DNA from: Gordonia sp. X0973
GTDB taxonomy: Bacteria > Actinomycetota > Actinomycetes > Mycobacteriales > Mycobacteriaceae
Length of the DNA: 64,000 nucleotides
Reading direction: 5' to 3'
NCBI RefSeq assembly: GCF_013348785.1
Contig: NZ_CP054691.1
Span: 2,604,001 to 2,668,000, forward strand
Within the stretch, counting starts at the first letter, position 1. Every line of letters begins with the position of its first letter. A program made the position numbers and the translations under genes. Positions 17,762-26,704 of this stretch are shown one piece after another. The notes below the pieces were generated by a model. That model had not been told where the DNA came from. It searched no databases and was given only the letters and a program-made list of their open reading frames with translations.

Positions 17762-18973
17762 TCAGGATGTCTCCAGCATGCGTCGCATCCAGCGCAGCAC
17801 GCTGGGCATCGCATACCCGGCGGCGATCATGTGCTCACCGGGGACAGCGCGGTATTCGACATCCGCCCCCTTCGCACGCCACCGCTCGACGAGTTCGGTA
17901 ACGCCCTGCTCGGGGATGAACTGGTCGCCCAGCAACCTGCTCCTCGAACCGTGGTAGAGCAGGACCGGCATCGTCGGAGCGGTCTCACCGGGCCGGTTGG
18001 CGGCGATGACCGACTGCGCGATCTCCGAATCAAACGCATCGGGCACCGTGGCCAGTGCGTCGAGGTCGATACGCGCGATACCGGAAGCCGCGAGCGGAGG
18101 CTGCGGGAAGTCCTTGATCCGCGTCGCGACGTAGAGGGCGAAGTCGCCGAATAGCTCGACCATCTGCGGGTATTCACGCGCCTGGCCGATGGTGGCCGCG
18201 GCGAACAGACCCGACCCCAACGCGCCATTCATGCTGCGGTACAGCAACGAATAGTCGGTCGGTGTCCCGCCCGCGACCGCGCCGTTGAATCGCAGCTCCG
18301 GCGCATAGGACGGCTGTTCCTGCGCGGCCCAGGCGGTGGCGATCGCGCCGCCGCTGTAGCCGTCCATTGCCATCGGCGCCTCGGCGAGGTCCGGCTCCAC
18401 CCGATGCATCCCACGCACCGAATCCAACACCGCGTGTGCAGCCATCAGGCCGGCCGAATACGCCATGCGCGGCCCTTCGTGATCGGGCAGCAGGACCGCG
18501 TAGTTGCGGGCCAACAAGAACGGGAGGAATGGCGGGACGTCGACGTAGGTGCCGCGCTTGATCTGGTAGGACGGCGCCGATTTGAGCCCGAGCGAGTTGA
18601 TGGGCTGATTGCGCACCACGACCGGCCGAGGCCCCGTGCCCCGCCACGACCGTCGCGGCACGATCAACGTTGCCGTCACCGGGACCGGTCTTCCCTCGGT
18701 GTCGGTGGATCGGACCATGAACCGCCGAACCTCCATGCCCGGCAACGGGATTCGCGGTGTCACGCGCTCGACGCGGATCACCTCGCCGTTGGCATGCGAC
18801 GCGAGGTCGCCCGGATCGGTGTAGAAACCCGTCAGCGGGGTCGGCAGAATGGCGGCGTACCGGTCGGCTCGCTGCTCCGGGGTGAGTCGTCGCGCGGCCC
18901 ACTCGTTGAGATGCCGGATCACCGTCGGGTTCCGCAACGCGGCCGCGGATCCGACCACCCCTGGGCGCTTCAT
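17762..18973 (-). CDS. Secretory-lipase-family alpha/beta hydrolase
   Basis: A 403-aa protein of the fungal/actinobacterial secretory lipase family (LIP, PF03583). The nucleophile elbow is DGYSGGA with S207; LLPDHEGPRMAYSAG and PVLLYHGSRSRLLGDQFIP fit the family core and acid loop, and the final His is in the GEHMIAAGY block. No clear signal peptide is visible, so it may act in the cytoplasm on acylglycerols. ATG 18973 or the GTG just before it can start it. It is the last ordinary chromosomal gene before the lower-GC island. Confidence 0.85.
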   Translation of the reverse strand: MKRPGVVGSAAALRNPTVIRHLNEWAARRLTPEQRADRYAAILPTPLTGFYTDPGDLASHANGEVIRVERVTPRIPLPGMEVRRFMVRSTDTEGRPVPVTATLIVPRRSWRGTGPRPVVVRNQPINSLGLKSAPSYQIKRGTYVDVPPFLPFLLARNYAVLLPDHEGPRMAYSAGLMAAHAVLDSVRGMHRVEPDLAEAPMAMDGYSGGAIATAWAAQEQPSYAPELRFNGAVAGGTPTDYSLLYRSMNGALGSGLFAAATIGQAREYPQMVELFGDFALYVATRIKDFPQPPLAASGIARIDLDALATVPDAFDSEIAQSVIAANRPGETAPTMPVLLYHGSRSRLLGDQFIPEQGVTELVERWRAKGADVEYRAVPGEHMIAAGYAMPSVLRWMRRMLETS

Positions 18974-18976
18974 CAC

Positions 18977-19571
18977 GACAGTCCCAACTCCCGAACTCCG
19001 ATCACTAGACGGCGGACCAACTTGAACTGAACCGCATTCATGATGGTCACCCTAGTGCGACCGTATCGATCGTCAACCCGACACCGCATCGCCCCATCTT
19101 TGTGCATTTGAACAGGTAGTCCGGAGAGCTTGGGCGATCATTGACATGTCGTACATCACATTTGCTCAATACTGTCGTCTTCACCATATCTATAGATGTG
19201 GTGAGCCGGATCCAGCCTCCAGGCGCAACGCCGACCGCCATCGGTTCCTTGCCCGTGCGCGCTTGATGGCGACACTGTCCGCAGCGACGGTCGTGGTTGA
19301 GGCCGGCGCGCGGTCGCGATCGATGAAGGCGCGCAGGACGCACGTCAGCTCGGCCGCGATGTCGGTGCGGTTCCGTGACCCGTCTCCAGCGCAACGAGCG
19401 TCGGTCCGCACCGACTCCTTGCAGAGGGCCACGCACGGCTCGTGACCGGCTCGAGCGATCTTCTCTAGCCTGACAAGCAGAACCTACGTAGCACGACCCA
19501 ACAGATTCTCCAGCGAGAAGCCATTGAGGGCACGAAGTCAAAATCCGCAACGCCCCTACAGCGCTAGAGAC
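18977..19571. other. Gap with no convincing gene at the island's left edge
   Basis: About 595 bp between the lipase start and the end of the island operon. Short open frames exist on both strands, but none has a ribosome site, recognisable motif or consistent codon use. A near-palindrome CCATATCTATAGATGTGG sits at about 19183-19200 and could be an operator or promoter core. I found no copy of the tRNA-Ala 3' end here, so the left attachment site is not defined. Confidence 0.5.
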
Positions 19572-21422
19572 TCACGAGCCGTCCTCGGAGTCATAGAGCA
19601 GTTTTCCGTCGAATGCCGGGCGTGACTGGTGTTGGAGGAGCAGTGACAGAAGTCCCCGTGCCGTCGTATCTGAAACCCGTGCGAAGCGCTCTACGCCGAA
19701 CTCGATTTTCGCTGCTGCCGCGTCTATCTTTGCGGTAAGTCCATCGCTGTGTTTGGTGGCCGTACCGAGTAGTGCAGCAGTGACGTGCCGTCGCGCTAGA
19801 CGGACTAGACGGACGTCGGCTTCCTTTCCCTGAACGGTGTCGAGGACCGACTCCATGCCCTGGAACTTGGACGCGAGCCCTCGGACCTCGGCTTGCATCT
19901 TCTCGTGGCGACGCATCCATGATCCCGGCAGGGACGTGGGTGCCACGTCAGCGCCGCCGACCACACCGTGACCGTTTCCGCTAGTGACGCACGCGTCGAG
20001 CGCCAGGACGGGAACCCAAATCTGACTCGCGAACTGAACGCGCCACAGGTCACCGGCAGAGCCCAGAAGTGGGCCGAGATCGGCTTGGTTGGACTTCAGC
20101 GGACGATAGGTTTCTTCGTCGCCCTTGGCGGCTGGCTTCAACTCTGTGAGAAGAACCCTCGTCAGAGCGTTACTCCTCCGGCCGCTCGCCCTGACGCTCA
20201 GGTCGCACGCCTGCGTAAGGAGAATGTAGTAGCGGGGTCTGCCTTGGCTACGTCCCTTGCCGAAAAGATCATGGAACTTGAAAATGTCACCGACGTCGAG
20301 GGGGCTTGCCAGTGATGCGAGGGACTCTCCAGTCTCGAACTGTTCGTCCCACTGAACTTGGTCGTACTGGGCTGGCCGAGAGACACCATCAAGATACAGC
20401 TTGACCGCTCCGGCGTTGCGTAGCTTGTTGAGCACCTTGTCGACGAACACGGCGTCTCGTAACGAGGCTGCGAGCGATTTGCGTGCGAATGTCGCAGCGA
20501 TCCGCATCGCATAGTCCGTCTCGTATAGGCCCTCTTCGCGAGCCGCTTCGAATGCTGCGAGGAGCAAGTACCGATCGACACCTCTCAATGCCTCGATGGC
20601 CTTGAGGTTCGCTTGCTCAAGGCTCTTAACCGCATGCGATCGGAAGGCCTCGATCTCCGATGCGAACAAGACAAGGCGCAGTGCCTGGGGGAACTGCTGA
20701 TCCTGGAGGCGGCGTTTGGCGACCACGATGACCGGCCGGCTGGTGGCCAATCCATCGGTGATCTCGGCTGCGATATCGTTCTCGCGACCCTCGTCGGCAG
20801 CCGTGTGGGTTAGCAGCCCCACGTGAACGTGGTCGCGGTCGTCGCGCGCAAGCACGCCCCGCACCAGGTCATCACCCGCGGTAGCCGAGCCTCCCTCTCG
20901 CTCGAAGCTGCGATCAAACAGGAGCAAAGTTGGCACTTGGTCATCAAGTAGGGCCTCGCCCGCAGCCCGCCAGTCCGCAAGTCTCATCCGCCGGAAGTCG
21001 GCGACACCTTCGAGGAGCTCTGGAAGCGCAAGCAGGGCGGCGTTGTTGCCAGCAACGTCTTGGGGCTGATCGTCAACCAGGCCACCGCCCGACGCTTGGG
21101 CACGTAGCGCGGCTTGGGTCAGCTCGTCCCGCTGAAGGTCGGTGAGGTCGTCCCAGGAGGTGCTGACAAGATCGAGCACCTCGTCCTGGCTGAGTTCTTC
21201 GGCTTGCTCGTCTTCGCTATCGGGAAGGATAAGCCTCGCAACGAGCACCGTGTCGATGGACTGCGCTCGGATGGCCCCGAGCACGTCCTCCTTGCTCTGC
21301 TGTGTGCCCGGAGCGTGATCGTCATCGACGTTGACGACCCTGGTGATACCAAGCGCGGTCAGGAGTTCTTGGATTTGCTCCTTCTGATTGGGTGATCCGC
21401 TGTCAACGGCCTCACTGCTCAC
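19572..21422 (-). CDS. Receiver-like protein with unknown C-terminal domain (putative output of the island system)
   Basis: A 616-aa protein I do not recognise as a whole. The first 240 residues look like a divergent response-regulator receiver: an acidic patch VDDD (33-35), TLLLFDRS with a candidate phosphoacceptor D170, HVGLLTHT with T205, and VIVVAKRR with K236. An insertion of about 120 residues separates the acidic patch from D170. The remaining 370 residues have no motif I can name; they include a YYILLTQACDLSV segment and repeated charged helices. The GTG at 21422 has AAGGGG seven nt upstream and overlaps the GHKL gene by 11 nt; an ATG at 21449 is less well placed. It is last in the operon, where an effector would fit, but function is inference. 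Confidence 0.75.
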   Translation of the reverse strand: MSSEAVDSGSPNQKEQIQELLTALGITRVVNVDDDHAPGTQQSKEDVLGAIRAQSIDTVLVARLILPDSEDEQAEELSQDEVLDLVSTSWDDLTDLQRDELTQAALRAQASGGGLVDDQPQDVAGNNAALLALPELLEGVADFRRMRLADWRAAGEALLDDQVPTLLLFDRSFEREGGSATAGDDLVRGVLARDDRDHVHVGLLTHTAADEGRENDIAAEITDGLATSRPVIVVAKRRLQDQQFPQALRLVLFASEIEAFRSHAVKSLEQANLKAIEALRGVDRYLLLAAFEAAREEGLYETDYAMRIAATFARKSLAASLRDAVFVDKVLNKLRNAGAVKLYLDGVSRPAQYDQVQWDEQFETGESLASLASPLDVGDIFKFHDLFGKGRSQGRPRYYILLTQACDLSVRASGRRSNALTRVLLTELKPAAKGDEETYRPLKSNQADLGPLLGSAGDLWRVQFASQIWVPVLALDACVTSGNGHGVVGGADVAPTSLPGSWMRRHEKMQAEVRGLASKFQGMESVLDTVQGKEADVRLVRLARRHVTAALLGTATKHSDGLTAKIDAAAAKIEFGVERFARVSDTTARGLLSLLLQHQSRPAFDGKLLYDSEDGS

Positions 21423-24003
21423 GTTCGTTCCCCTTCGCGAGTTCCGCATCCATGAAGTGCATACGGAACTTGTAGCGTCGACCCCGACTGTTTCGGTCAG
21501 GGGAAAGGAGAATCGACGCGTTCATCGAGTCGAGGAGCTGCCGGACGACAAAGAGGCCGAGACCTCGGCCCGACTGGGATGGCTTCATCGTAATGAAGGG
21601 GTCAAATGCAAGTTCCTCGATCGACTCGTCTACGCCCACGCCGTCGTCTTCAACGGTGACGAACGGGCCATCCACGGTGATCCTGATGACCCCCTGGTCG
21701 GCCCTCTTGGCGAAAATCTGCCGAAGAAGCCAGTACTCGCTGTTGAGGATGAGATTGTCAAACACTTGCGTGAGCTTGCCTTCGTTGACTCGAACAACGA
21801 AGTCGTTCGCCACATCGATCTCAAGTTTGAGGCCGTTCGTACCCCACCTCGCCGTGAAGTACTCGTCAAGCTTCTGGCACATATCTGACATGCGCACGTT
21901 GTCGCGGCGCTCTCGCATGTAGCGCAGAGCTGGCGATAGCCTTGCGACCTGCTTGCTCAGTCCGCTTGCGGACGAGCGGACGTGCTCCACGAAGGTCCAG
22001 ACTCGCTGGTCGGTGCTCCCAGAGGTCTTCAGGTACTGGACGATCTGAGCGCTGCGGCCACGCAGCCCATCGCTGATGTGTTGCACCTCGTGAGCAAGTG
22101 CTTCAGCGCCCAGACCTAGGGCAACCGACTCCCACGCGTCTCCGATCTGGTCTTGGGCGAGACGTAGCTGCTCCTCCAGTAACTCAACACCGAGGCGCAT
22201 GCGGTCATGTGCCTCCTTGAGGTCATCCAGGCGGCCGATGAGAGTCCTCGCCTCCGCGACAGAAGTCCTGAGTTGCGAGATCGTGTTGTCAAGTGCAGCT
22301 GCGAGAGTCGGGTCGTGGAAGACGGTACCTTCTGCACTTCGTTGCTGTTCGTCTAGGGTGGATGTCAAGGCTTCAATCTGGTTCAGCACCCCTTTGGTTT
22401 CAGCGGCCTGAGCGGCTAGGCCCGAACCCTCTGAGATGCGTCTATTCACGTCTTTGATCAACTCTTGAGGAGTGATCCGTGGCGAGACGTCGATCGACTC
22501 AGCCAGCTTCTCGCGCTTATAGTCGTTGTAGCCTCGACGCAGATGCTCCTGAACTCGCGCAGCGTATGCGGCCCACGCCTTCATCACCAAAATGAAATTG
22601 CGGTAAGCCGGGGTATCTCTGAATGCTTCACGGTTGGTGGTCTCTTCCAACGCAGCGTTCCCTCTGGCAGAGATGCTCACGTATCCTGAGACGTTTCCCG
22701 GCCGGAGGCTGTAGTAGGAACCTCCGGATGTCCATTGCTCTCCCAGGCCGAGCCAGTCTTCATCCACTCGAACGCCGAAGCCGTCCCGATAGACCTTGAT
22801 GCCCACGAGAGCGCGGACAAACTCCTTGTAGTCCGAGGTGCGGTCGAAGATGCTGGTTGTGTCGCGCGCCAACGAGATGGCACTCACTTCACCATGAAAC
22901 GGGCCCGGCGAGATCACTTCCTTGGCGACGAGTTCGACGTCCTTGAGAGTCGATAGTTGGATAGTGGATTCACTCTTGAGAAAGTACTGGTCGTCGCCAG
23001 GTTCGATGCCGAGTGGACGTGCACGCGCAGATTCAGATTTCGCGAGAAGCCACTGGGAGAACGCATACCCATTGTCACGATCGATGAGATCATCAAAGGC
23101 CGCGACGTCCTCTGCGCCCTGCTGTGGTCGCAAGAATGAGGACGAGTAGGTTCCTGTGATAGCGAGTTGCTCTCCGTCGAACTCGAAGGAATAGATCACC
23201 GGCGCCGCCTTCAGTACCTCCTGGGCCTTTTCTCGGAGATTGATGAGAGTCGTGTCGATCGTCAACGAGATGTTGAATCCTGATACTCCTTCATACGGTG
23301 AGATCATGGAAGCAAGCTCGCGCTGGAGGTCGTTCGTCTCGTGCTGACGCCAAAACTCCGGGTCCCGCAGACCGCGAATCTCTAGACGTGTTCCCCTCTT
23401 CATACTTCCGGCGGGGAGCTGGTTCACATCGATAGGCACACTGCTCAGTGATTCCGCCCCTGCGAAGTCGCTCCAGTTCATCACAACGTTCAGCGGGGCC
23501 ACCGAGGCTTGGTCCTCGCTCCGGTGAGTGGTGGTCATCGCGAGCTGATCGCCGAGCCGCTGAGCTCCAAGGCGACCCAAGCCCTTGTCGCCGAGCGGGG
23601 TACGCTTCTTCGCTGTGACCTGACCTGCTGCCTTCATCTCCAGCTTTTGGCTTAGCGACACCGTGAGCCAGCCACGCTTGATGGCCGAGAGGTCCATTCC
23701 GGTGCCGTCATCGATGATGGTGATCGCACCGACAAGCTCGTCCTGTTCTTCATCGGACTCGTCCGAAGAGCCAGCTTCGGGGTTGTCCAGAAGTTCGCCA
23801 GACAGGCGGTCGAACCGGGCGTGTGTATCAATAGAAACACGCACACGGGTTGCGTCAGCATCGTAGGAGTTCTTGATCAACTCCATCAGAGCTTGCATGT
23901 CGTCGGTGATTAGGTCGGCACCCAGTTTGAACACGACCGACGGATGCACATCGAGCTGGAGGGTCTCCACGACCGTTGAATTGCTTGAAGCAGACCCGCT
24001 CAC
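21412..24003 (-). CDS. Double-GHKL ATPase: MORC/Hsp90-like module plus histidine-kinase-like module
   Basis: An 863-aa protein with two separate Bergerat ATPase folds. The N-terminal one has the N-box ELIKNSYDADA (E41, N45, D48), G1 box DDGTGM (near 98-103) and a GDKGLGRLGA lid motif (about 136-145), as in MORC/Hsp90/MutL relatives. The C-terminal one looks like a sensor kinase: a LAHEVQH box with candidate phospho-His H638, N-box FDNLILNSEYW, G1 EDDGVGVDE (near 786) and GRGLGLF. A long helical middle (about 480-630) may be coiled coil. No membrane segment is seen, so it is cytosolic. The GTG start has GGAGG eight nt upstream and a GTGA overlap with the methyltransferase stop. MutL/MORC-type ATPases are known companions of restriction-modification genes. 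Confidence 0.85.
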   Translation of the reverse strand: MSGSASSNSTVVETLQLDVHPSVVFKLGADLITDDMQALMELIKNSYDADATRVRVSIDTHARFDRLSGELLDNPEAGSSDESDEEQDELVGAITIIDDGTGMDLSAIKRGWLTVSLSQKLEMKAAGQVTAKKRTPLGDKGLGRLGAQRLGDQLAMTTTHRSEDQASVAPLNVVMNWSDFAGAESLSSVPIDVNQLPAGSMKRGTRLEIRGLRDPEFWRQHETNDLQRELASMISPYEGVSGFNISLTIDTTLINLREKAQEVLKAAPVIYSFEFDGEQLAITGTYSSSFLRPQQGAEDVAAFDDLIDRDNGYAFSQWLLAKSESARARPLGIEPGDDQYFLKSESTIQLSTLKDVELVAKEVISPGPFHGEVSAISLARDTTSIFDRTSDYKEFVRALVGIKVYRDGFGVRVDEDWLGLGEQWTSGGSYYSLRPGNVSGYVSISARGNAALEETTNREAFRDTPAYRNFILVMKAWAAYAARVQEHLRRGYNDYKREKLAESIDVSPRITPQELIKDVNRRISEGSGLAAQAAETKGVLNQIEALTSTLDEQQRSAEGTVFHDPTLAAALDNTISQLRTSVAEARTLIGRLDDLKEAHDRMRLGVELLEEQLRLAQDQIGDAWESVALGLGAEALAHEVQHISDGLRGRSAQIVQYLKTSGSTDQRVWTFVEHVRSSASGLSKQVARLSPALRYMRERRDNVRMSDMCQKLDEYFTARWGTNGLKLEIDVANDFVVRVNEGKLTQVFDNLILNSEYWLLRQIFAKRADQGVIRITVDGPFVTVEDDGVGVDESIEELAFDPFITMKPSQSGRGLGLFVVRQLLDSMNASILLSPDRNSRGRRYKFRMHFMDAELAKGNEREQ

Positions 24004-24489
24004 AAATCTGCCCTCCACGATCTGGTGATCAGAACCCATTCTTGCGCCATCGTGGCACCCTGATTGTTCTTGGCTGCCATGCGCTTGCGTGACCCTGGAA
24101 GCACCCGCTCGATGATCATGACTTCTTCATGGTTGTCCGCAAGGAGAAGTTCCCGAGTGATGCCTACGAGCGGAAAAGTCTGCTTCCCAACGCGTCGTTC
24201 CCCCAGGGTGAAGAAGCAGAACGCCCCGTCTTTCAGGCGAGGACCGAGGCTGCTCAATGCATGGTGATAATCGCGGACGAACGAAAGGACTTTCTTTCTG
24301 AGAGCCGGCTTCTCATCGATCCGCGGTAGCCACGCCTTCAAGGTTGCCGACTTCTCGCACAAGTCATTTCGGGATGCATCGGCTTCCTTGAGCGAGCCGC
24401 CGAGACTCAGCAGGTCGATCCGATGCGTCGATTCCACTAGCGTCTCGTCGAACGCTCCTGGGATGTCCTCGTGAGCGATCCACTGTAGA
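24000..24489 (-). pseudogene. 3' part of the IS-split DNA methyltransferase
   Basis: The C-terminal 160 or so codons of the methyltransferase whose 5' part lies at 26700-27579. It starts at the target duplication and continues in frame through HRIDLLSLGGS to a block (DGAFCFFTLGERRVG, PLVGITRELL, RVLPGSRKRMAAKN) that matches the usual end of N4-cytosine/N6-adenine methyltransferases. Joining 27579-26700 to 24484-24000 gives 1365 nt, exactly 455 codons with stop. A GTG at 24387-24389 or nearby might start a fragment, but it would lack the AdoMet-binding motif. Its TGA overlaps the start of the double-GHKL gene. Confidence 0.88.
24485..24489. repeat. Target-site duplication, left copy (GTAGA)
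   Basis: GTAGA directly precedes the left end of the IS21 element and is repeated directly after its right end at 26700-26704. Five bp is within the 4-8 bp range known for IS21 elements. Confidence 0.85.
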
Positions 24490-24517
24490 TGTCGACGACG
24501 CGTGAATACTGACCCCC
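24490..24517 (+). repeat. Left terminal inverted repeat of the IS21 element
   Basis: The 28-bp left tip pairs with the reverse complement of 26672-26699, matching at about 22 positions and ending in the shared TGACCCCC. Confidence 0.8.
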
Positions 24518-24559
24518 AGACGACGGGTGAAAGTTGACCCCCCTCGTCATTCTGGAGGG

Positions 24560-25837
24560 ATGATTTCAGTGGAAGACTGGGCCGAGATCCGTCGGCTGCA
24601 CAAGGCGGAGGGGTTGTCGATCAAGGCCATCGTCCGGGTGACCGGGCACTCGCGGAACACGGTGCGCGCGGCGCTGCGGTCGGACGCGGCGCCGAAGTAC
24701 ACGCGGCCGTCGAAGGGCTCGTTGGTCGACGCCGTCGAGCCACAGATCCGTCAGCAACTCACATTGGATCCGAAGATGCCGGCAACGGTGATCGCCGAAC
24801 GGATCGAGTGGACGAACTCGTTGACGATCTTGAAGGACCGGATCCGGCAGATCCGCCCGGAGTACGTCGGGATCGACCCGGCCGATCGGATCGTCCACAA
24901 GCCCGGCGAGTCGGCGCAGATGGACTTGTGGTTCCCCGAGACGCGGATCCCGACCGGGTTCGGCAACGCCGAGATCCTCCCGGTGCTGGTGATGACGTTG
25001 ACGTTTTCGAAGGTTCTGTCGGCGATGATGATCCCGTCACGGCAGGCCGGAGACATCCTGGCCGGGATGTGGGCGTTGATATCGGCGATCGGGAAGGTCT
25101 CGAAAACGCTGGTGTGGGACCGCGAATCAGCGATCGGCGGCACCGGGAAAGTCACCGAGCCGGCGCAGATGTTCGCCGGAACTCTGGGCACCAGGATCGT
25201 GCTCGCGCCGCCCCGAGACCCGGAGTTCAAGGGGATGACCGAACGCAACAACGGCTATTTCGAGACCTCGTTCCTGCCGGGTCGGGAATTCGCCTCACCC
25301 GCGGACTTCAACTCCCAACTTGGGTTGTGGTTGCCGAAGGCGAACGCGCGGACGGTGCGGTCGTTGCATGGTCGACCGATCGACTTCCTCGACGAGGACC
25401 TGGCCGCGATGACCGGGTTGCCGCCGGTGGCGCCGCACGTCGGCTTGTCCTCGCGAGTCCGTTTGAGTCGTGACTACTACGTGCGGGTCGACGGTAACGA
25501 TTACTCGGCGCATCCGTCAGCGATCGGCCGGTTCGTCGACGTCGCGGCGAGCATGGACGAGGTCGTGATCTCCTGCCAGGGGCAGGTCATCGGTGCTCAT
25601 TCGCGGTGTTGGGACACTGCGCGCACGATCACCGACGACGAGCACGTGGCCGCGGCGAAGGTCCTGCGTCATGACTATGCGCAAGCCCAGAAGGCCAGGT
25701 ACCAGGCGGCTCGTCGGGGAAAGCTGGTGCCGGTCGAGCCCGCGCTGGTGCGCGATACCGCCTCCTACGACGAACTGTTCGGGGTGGACTTCGACCCGAA
25801 CCCGACGACCGGTCATCGCGAGGTGATCGCATCATGA
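24560..25837 (+). CDS. istA: IS21 transposase IstA
   Basis: A 425-aa DDE transposase. An N-terminal helix-turn-helix (ISVEDWAEIRRLHKAEGLSIKAIVRVTGHSRNTVRAAL) binds the terminal repeats; the catalytic acids are in SAQMDLWFP, LVWDRESAI and KGMTERNNGYFE. The C-terminal part carries the Mu-type beta-barrel region (RDYYVRVDGNDYSAH). ATG 24560 lies directly behind GGAGGG; GTG 24569 has better spacing and is a possible start. The end overlaps istB by ATGA. Confidence 0.95.
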   Translation: MISVEDWAEIRRLHKAEGLSIKAIVRVTGHSRNTVRAALRSDAAPKYTRPSKGSLVDAVEPQIRQQLTLDPKMPATVIAERIEWTNSLTILKDRIRQIRPEYVGIDPADRIVHKPGESAQMDLWFPETRIPTGFGNAEILPVLVMTLTFSKVLSAMMIPSRQAGDILAGMWALISAIGKVSKTLVWDRESAIGGTGKVTEPAQMFAGTLGTRIVLAPPRDPEFKGMTERNNGYFETSFLPGREFASPADFNSQLGLWLPKANARTVRSLHGRPIDFLDEDLAAMTGLPPVAPHVGLSSRVRLSRDYYVRVDGNDYSAHPSAIGRFVDVAASMDEVVISCQGQVIGAHSRCWDTARTITDDEHVAAAKVLRHDYAQAQKARYQAARRGKLVPVEPALVRDTASYDELFGVDFDPNPTTGHREVIAS

Positions 25838-26634
25838 CCATGACGGCATCTGCGGCCGGTTCGTCGACGGCCTCGACGTTGGCGTATCTGGCTCGGGTCC
25901 TCAAGACCCCGACGATCGGCCGGGTGTGGGAACAACTGGCCGACACAGCCCGCGAGGAGGGCTGGTCGCACGAGGAGTACCTGGCCGCGGTCCTGCAACG
26001 GCAGGTCGCAGACCGTGAAGCCTCCGGCACCAGGTTGCGGATCGCCGGCGCCCATTTCCCGGCGGTCAAGTCGTTGGAGGACTTCAACCTCGATCACCAG
26101 CCATCGCTGCGACGAGACGTGTTGGCGCATCTGACGACGATGTCGTTCGTGGCCAAGGCCGAGAACGTCGTGCTCCTCGGGCCGCCCGGAGTCGGCAAGA
26201 CGCATCTGGGGATCGGGCTGGGCATCAAGGCGTGCCATGCCGGATATCCGGTCGCGTTCGACACCGCGACCGGGTGGGCCGCTCGCCTGCAGGCCGCGCA
26301 CACCGACGGCCGCCTCGAGCACGAGTTGAAGCGGCTGCGCCGCTACAAGTTGTTGATCATCGACGAGGTCGGCTACCTACCGTTCGACGCCGATCAGGCG
26401 AACCTGTTCTTTCAGTTGATCGCGCACCGTTACGAGCAGGGCTCGATCCTGGTGACCTCGAACATGCCGTTCGGCCGGTGGGGCGAAGTGTTCGGCGACG
26501 ACATCGTCGCCGCAGCGATGATCGACCGGCTCGTGCACCACGCCGAAGTCCTCACCCTCAGCGGTGACTCGTACCGGACCCGCTCCCGACGGGAGCTCCT
26601 CACAACTTCGCCCGAACCGGGCGAACAGCAGTAA
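25834..26634 (+). CDS. istB: IS21 helper ATPase IstB
   Basis: A 266-aa AAA+ ATPase, DnaC-like, that assembles on target DNA and recruits IstA. The Walker A loop is GPPGVGKTH and Walker B is LLIIDEVGYLP; the sensor segment is ILVTSNMPFGRWG. Family length is about 250-270 aa. It starts inside the end of istA (ATGA), which couples the two. Confidence 0.96.
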   Translation: MTMTASAAGSSTASTLAYLARVLKTPTIGRVWEQLADTAREEGWSHEEYLAAVLQRQVADREASGTRLRIAGAHFPAVKSLEDFNLDHQPSLRRDVLAHLTTMSFVAKAENVVLLGPPGVGKTHLGIGLGIKACHAGYPVAFDTATGWAARLQAAHTDGRLEHELKRLRRYKLLIIDEVGYLPFDADQANLFFQLIAHRYEQGSILVTSNMPFGRWGEVFGDDIVAAAMIDRLVHHAEVLTLSGDSYRTRSRRELLTTSPEPGEQQ

Positions 26635-26671
26635 CCAACCATCAAAGGGGGTCAGGTTTCAGACGTCGATA

Positions 26672-26699
26672 GGGGGTCAGATTTCACCCGCCGTTGACA
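26672..26699 (-). repeat. Right terminal inverted repeat of the IS21 element
   Basis: Reverse-complement partner of 24490-24517. Read inward it starts TGTCAACGGCGGGTGAAATC and ends in TGACCCCC, and a second similar repeat follows just inside it. Confidence 0.8.
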
Positions 26700-26704
26700 G
26701 TAGA
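26700..26704. repeat. Target-site duplication, right copy (GTAGA)
   Basis: Direct repeat of 24485-24489, immediately after the CA tip of the IS element and inside the methyltransferase coding sequence. Confidence 0.85.

Larger units (their letters stand above)
24490..26699 (+). mobile_element. IS21-family insertion sequence
   Basis: A complete 2210-bp element beginning TGTCGACGACG and ending CGCCGTTGACA, so it has the TG...CA tips of IS21. The outer 28 bp of each end are imperfect inverted repeats sharing GTGAAT/A-CTGACCCCC cores. A second subterminal copy of the repeat lies just inside each end (around 24521-24543 and 26645-26668), as expected for IstA binding. It carries istA and istB in the usual overlapping order and sits in the opposite direction to the methyltransferase it interrupts. 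Intact genes and an exact 5-bp target duplication suggest a fairly recent insertion. Confidence 0.93.

Noticed and set aside
19047..19550. Open frames of 80-170 codons in the island's left flank.
   Set aside because: Composition is arbitrary (Arg/Ser/Cys-rich), frames on both strands compete, and none has a ribosome site or recognisable domain.
24000..24437. A stand-alone 145-aa gene upstream of the double-GHKL gene.
   Set aside because: It is the in-frame C-terminal part of the methyltransferase cut off by the IS21 element, not an independent gene.
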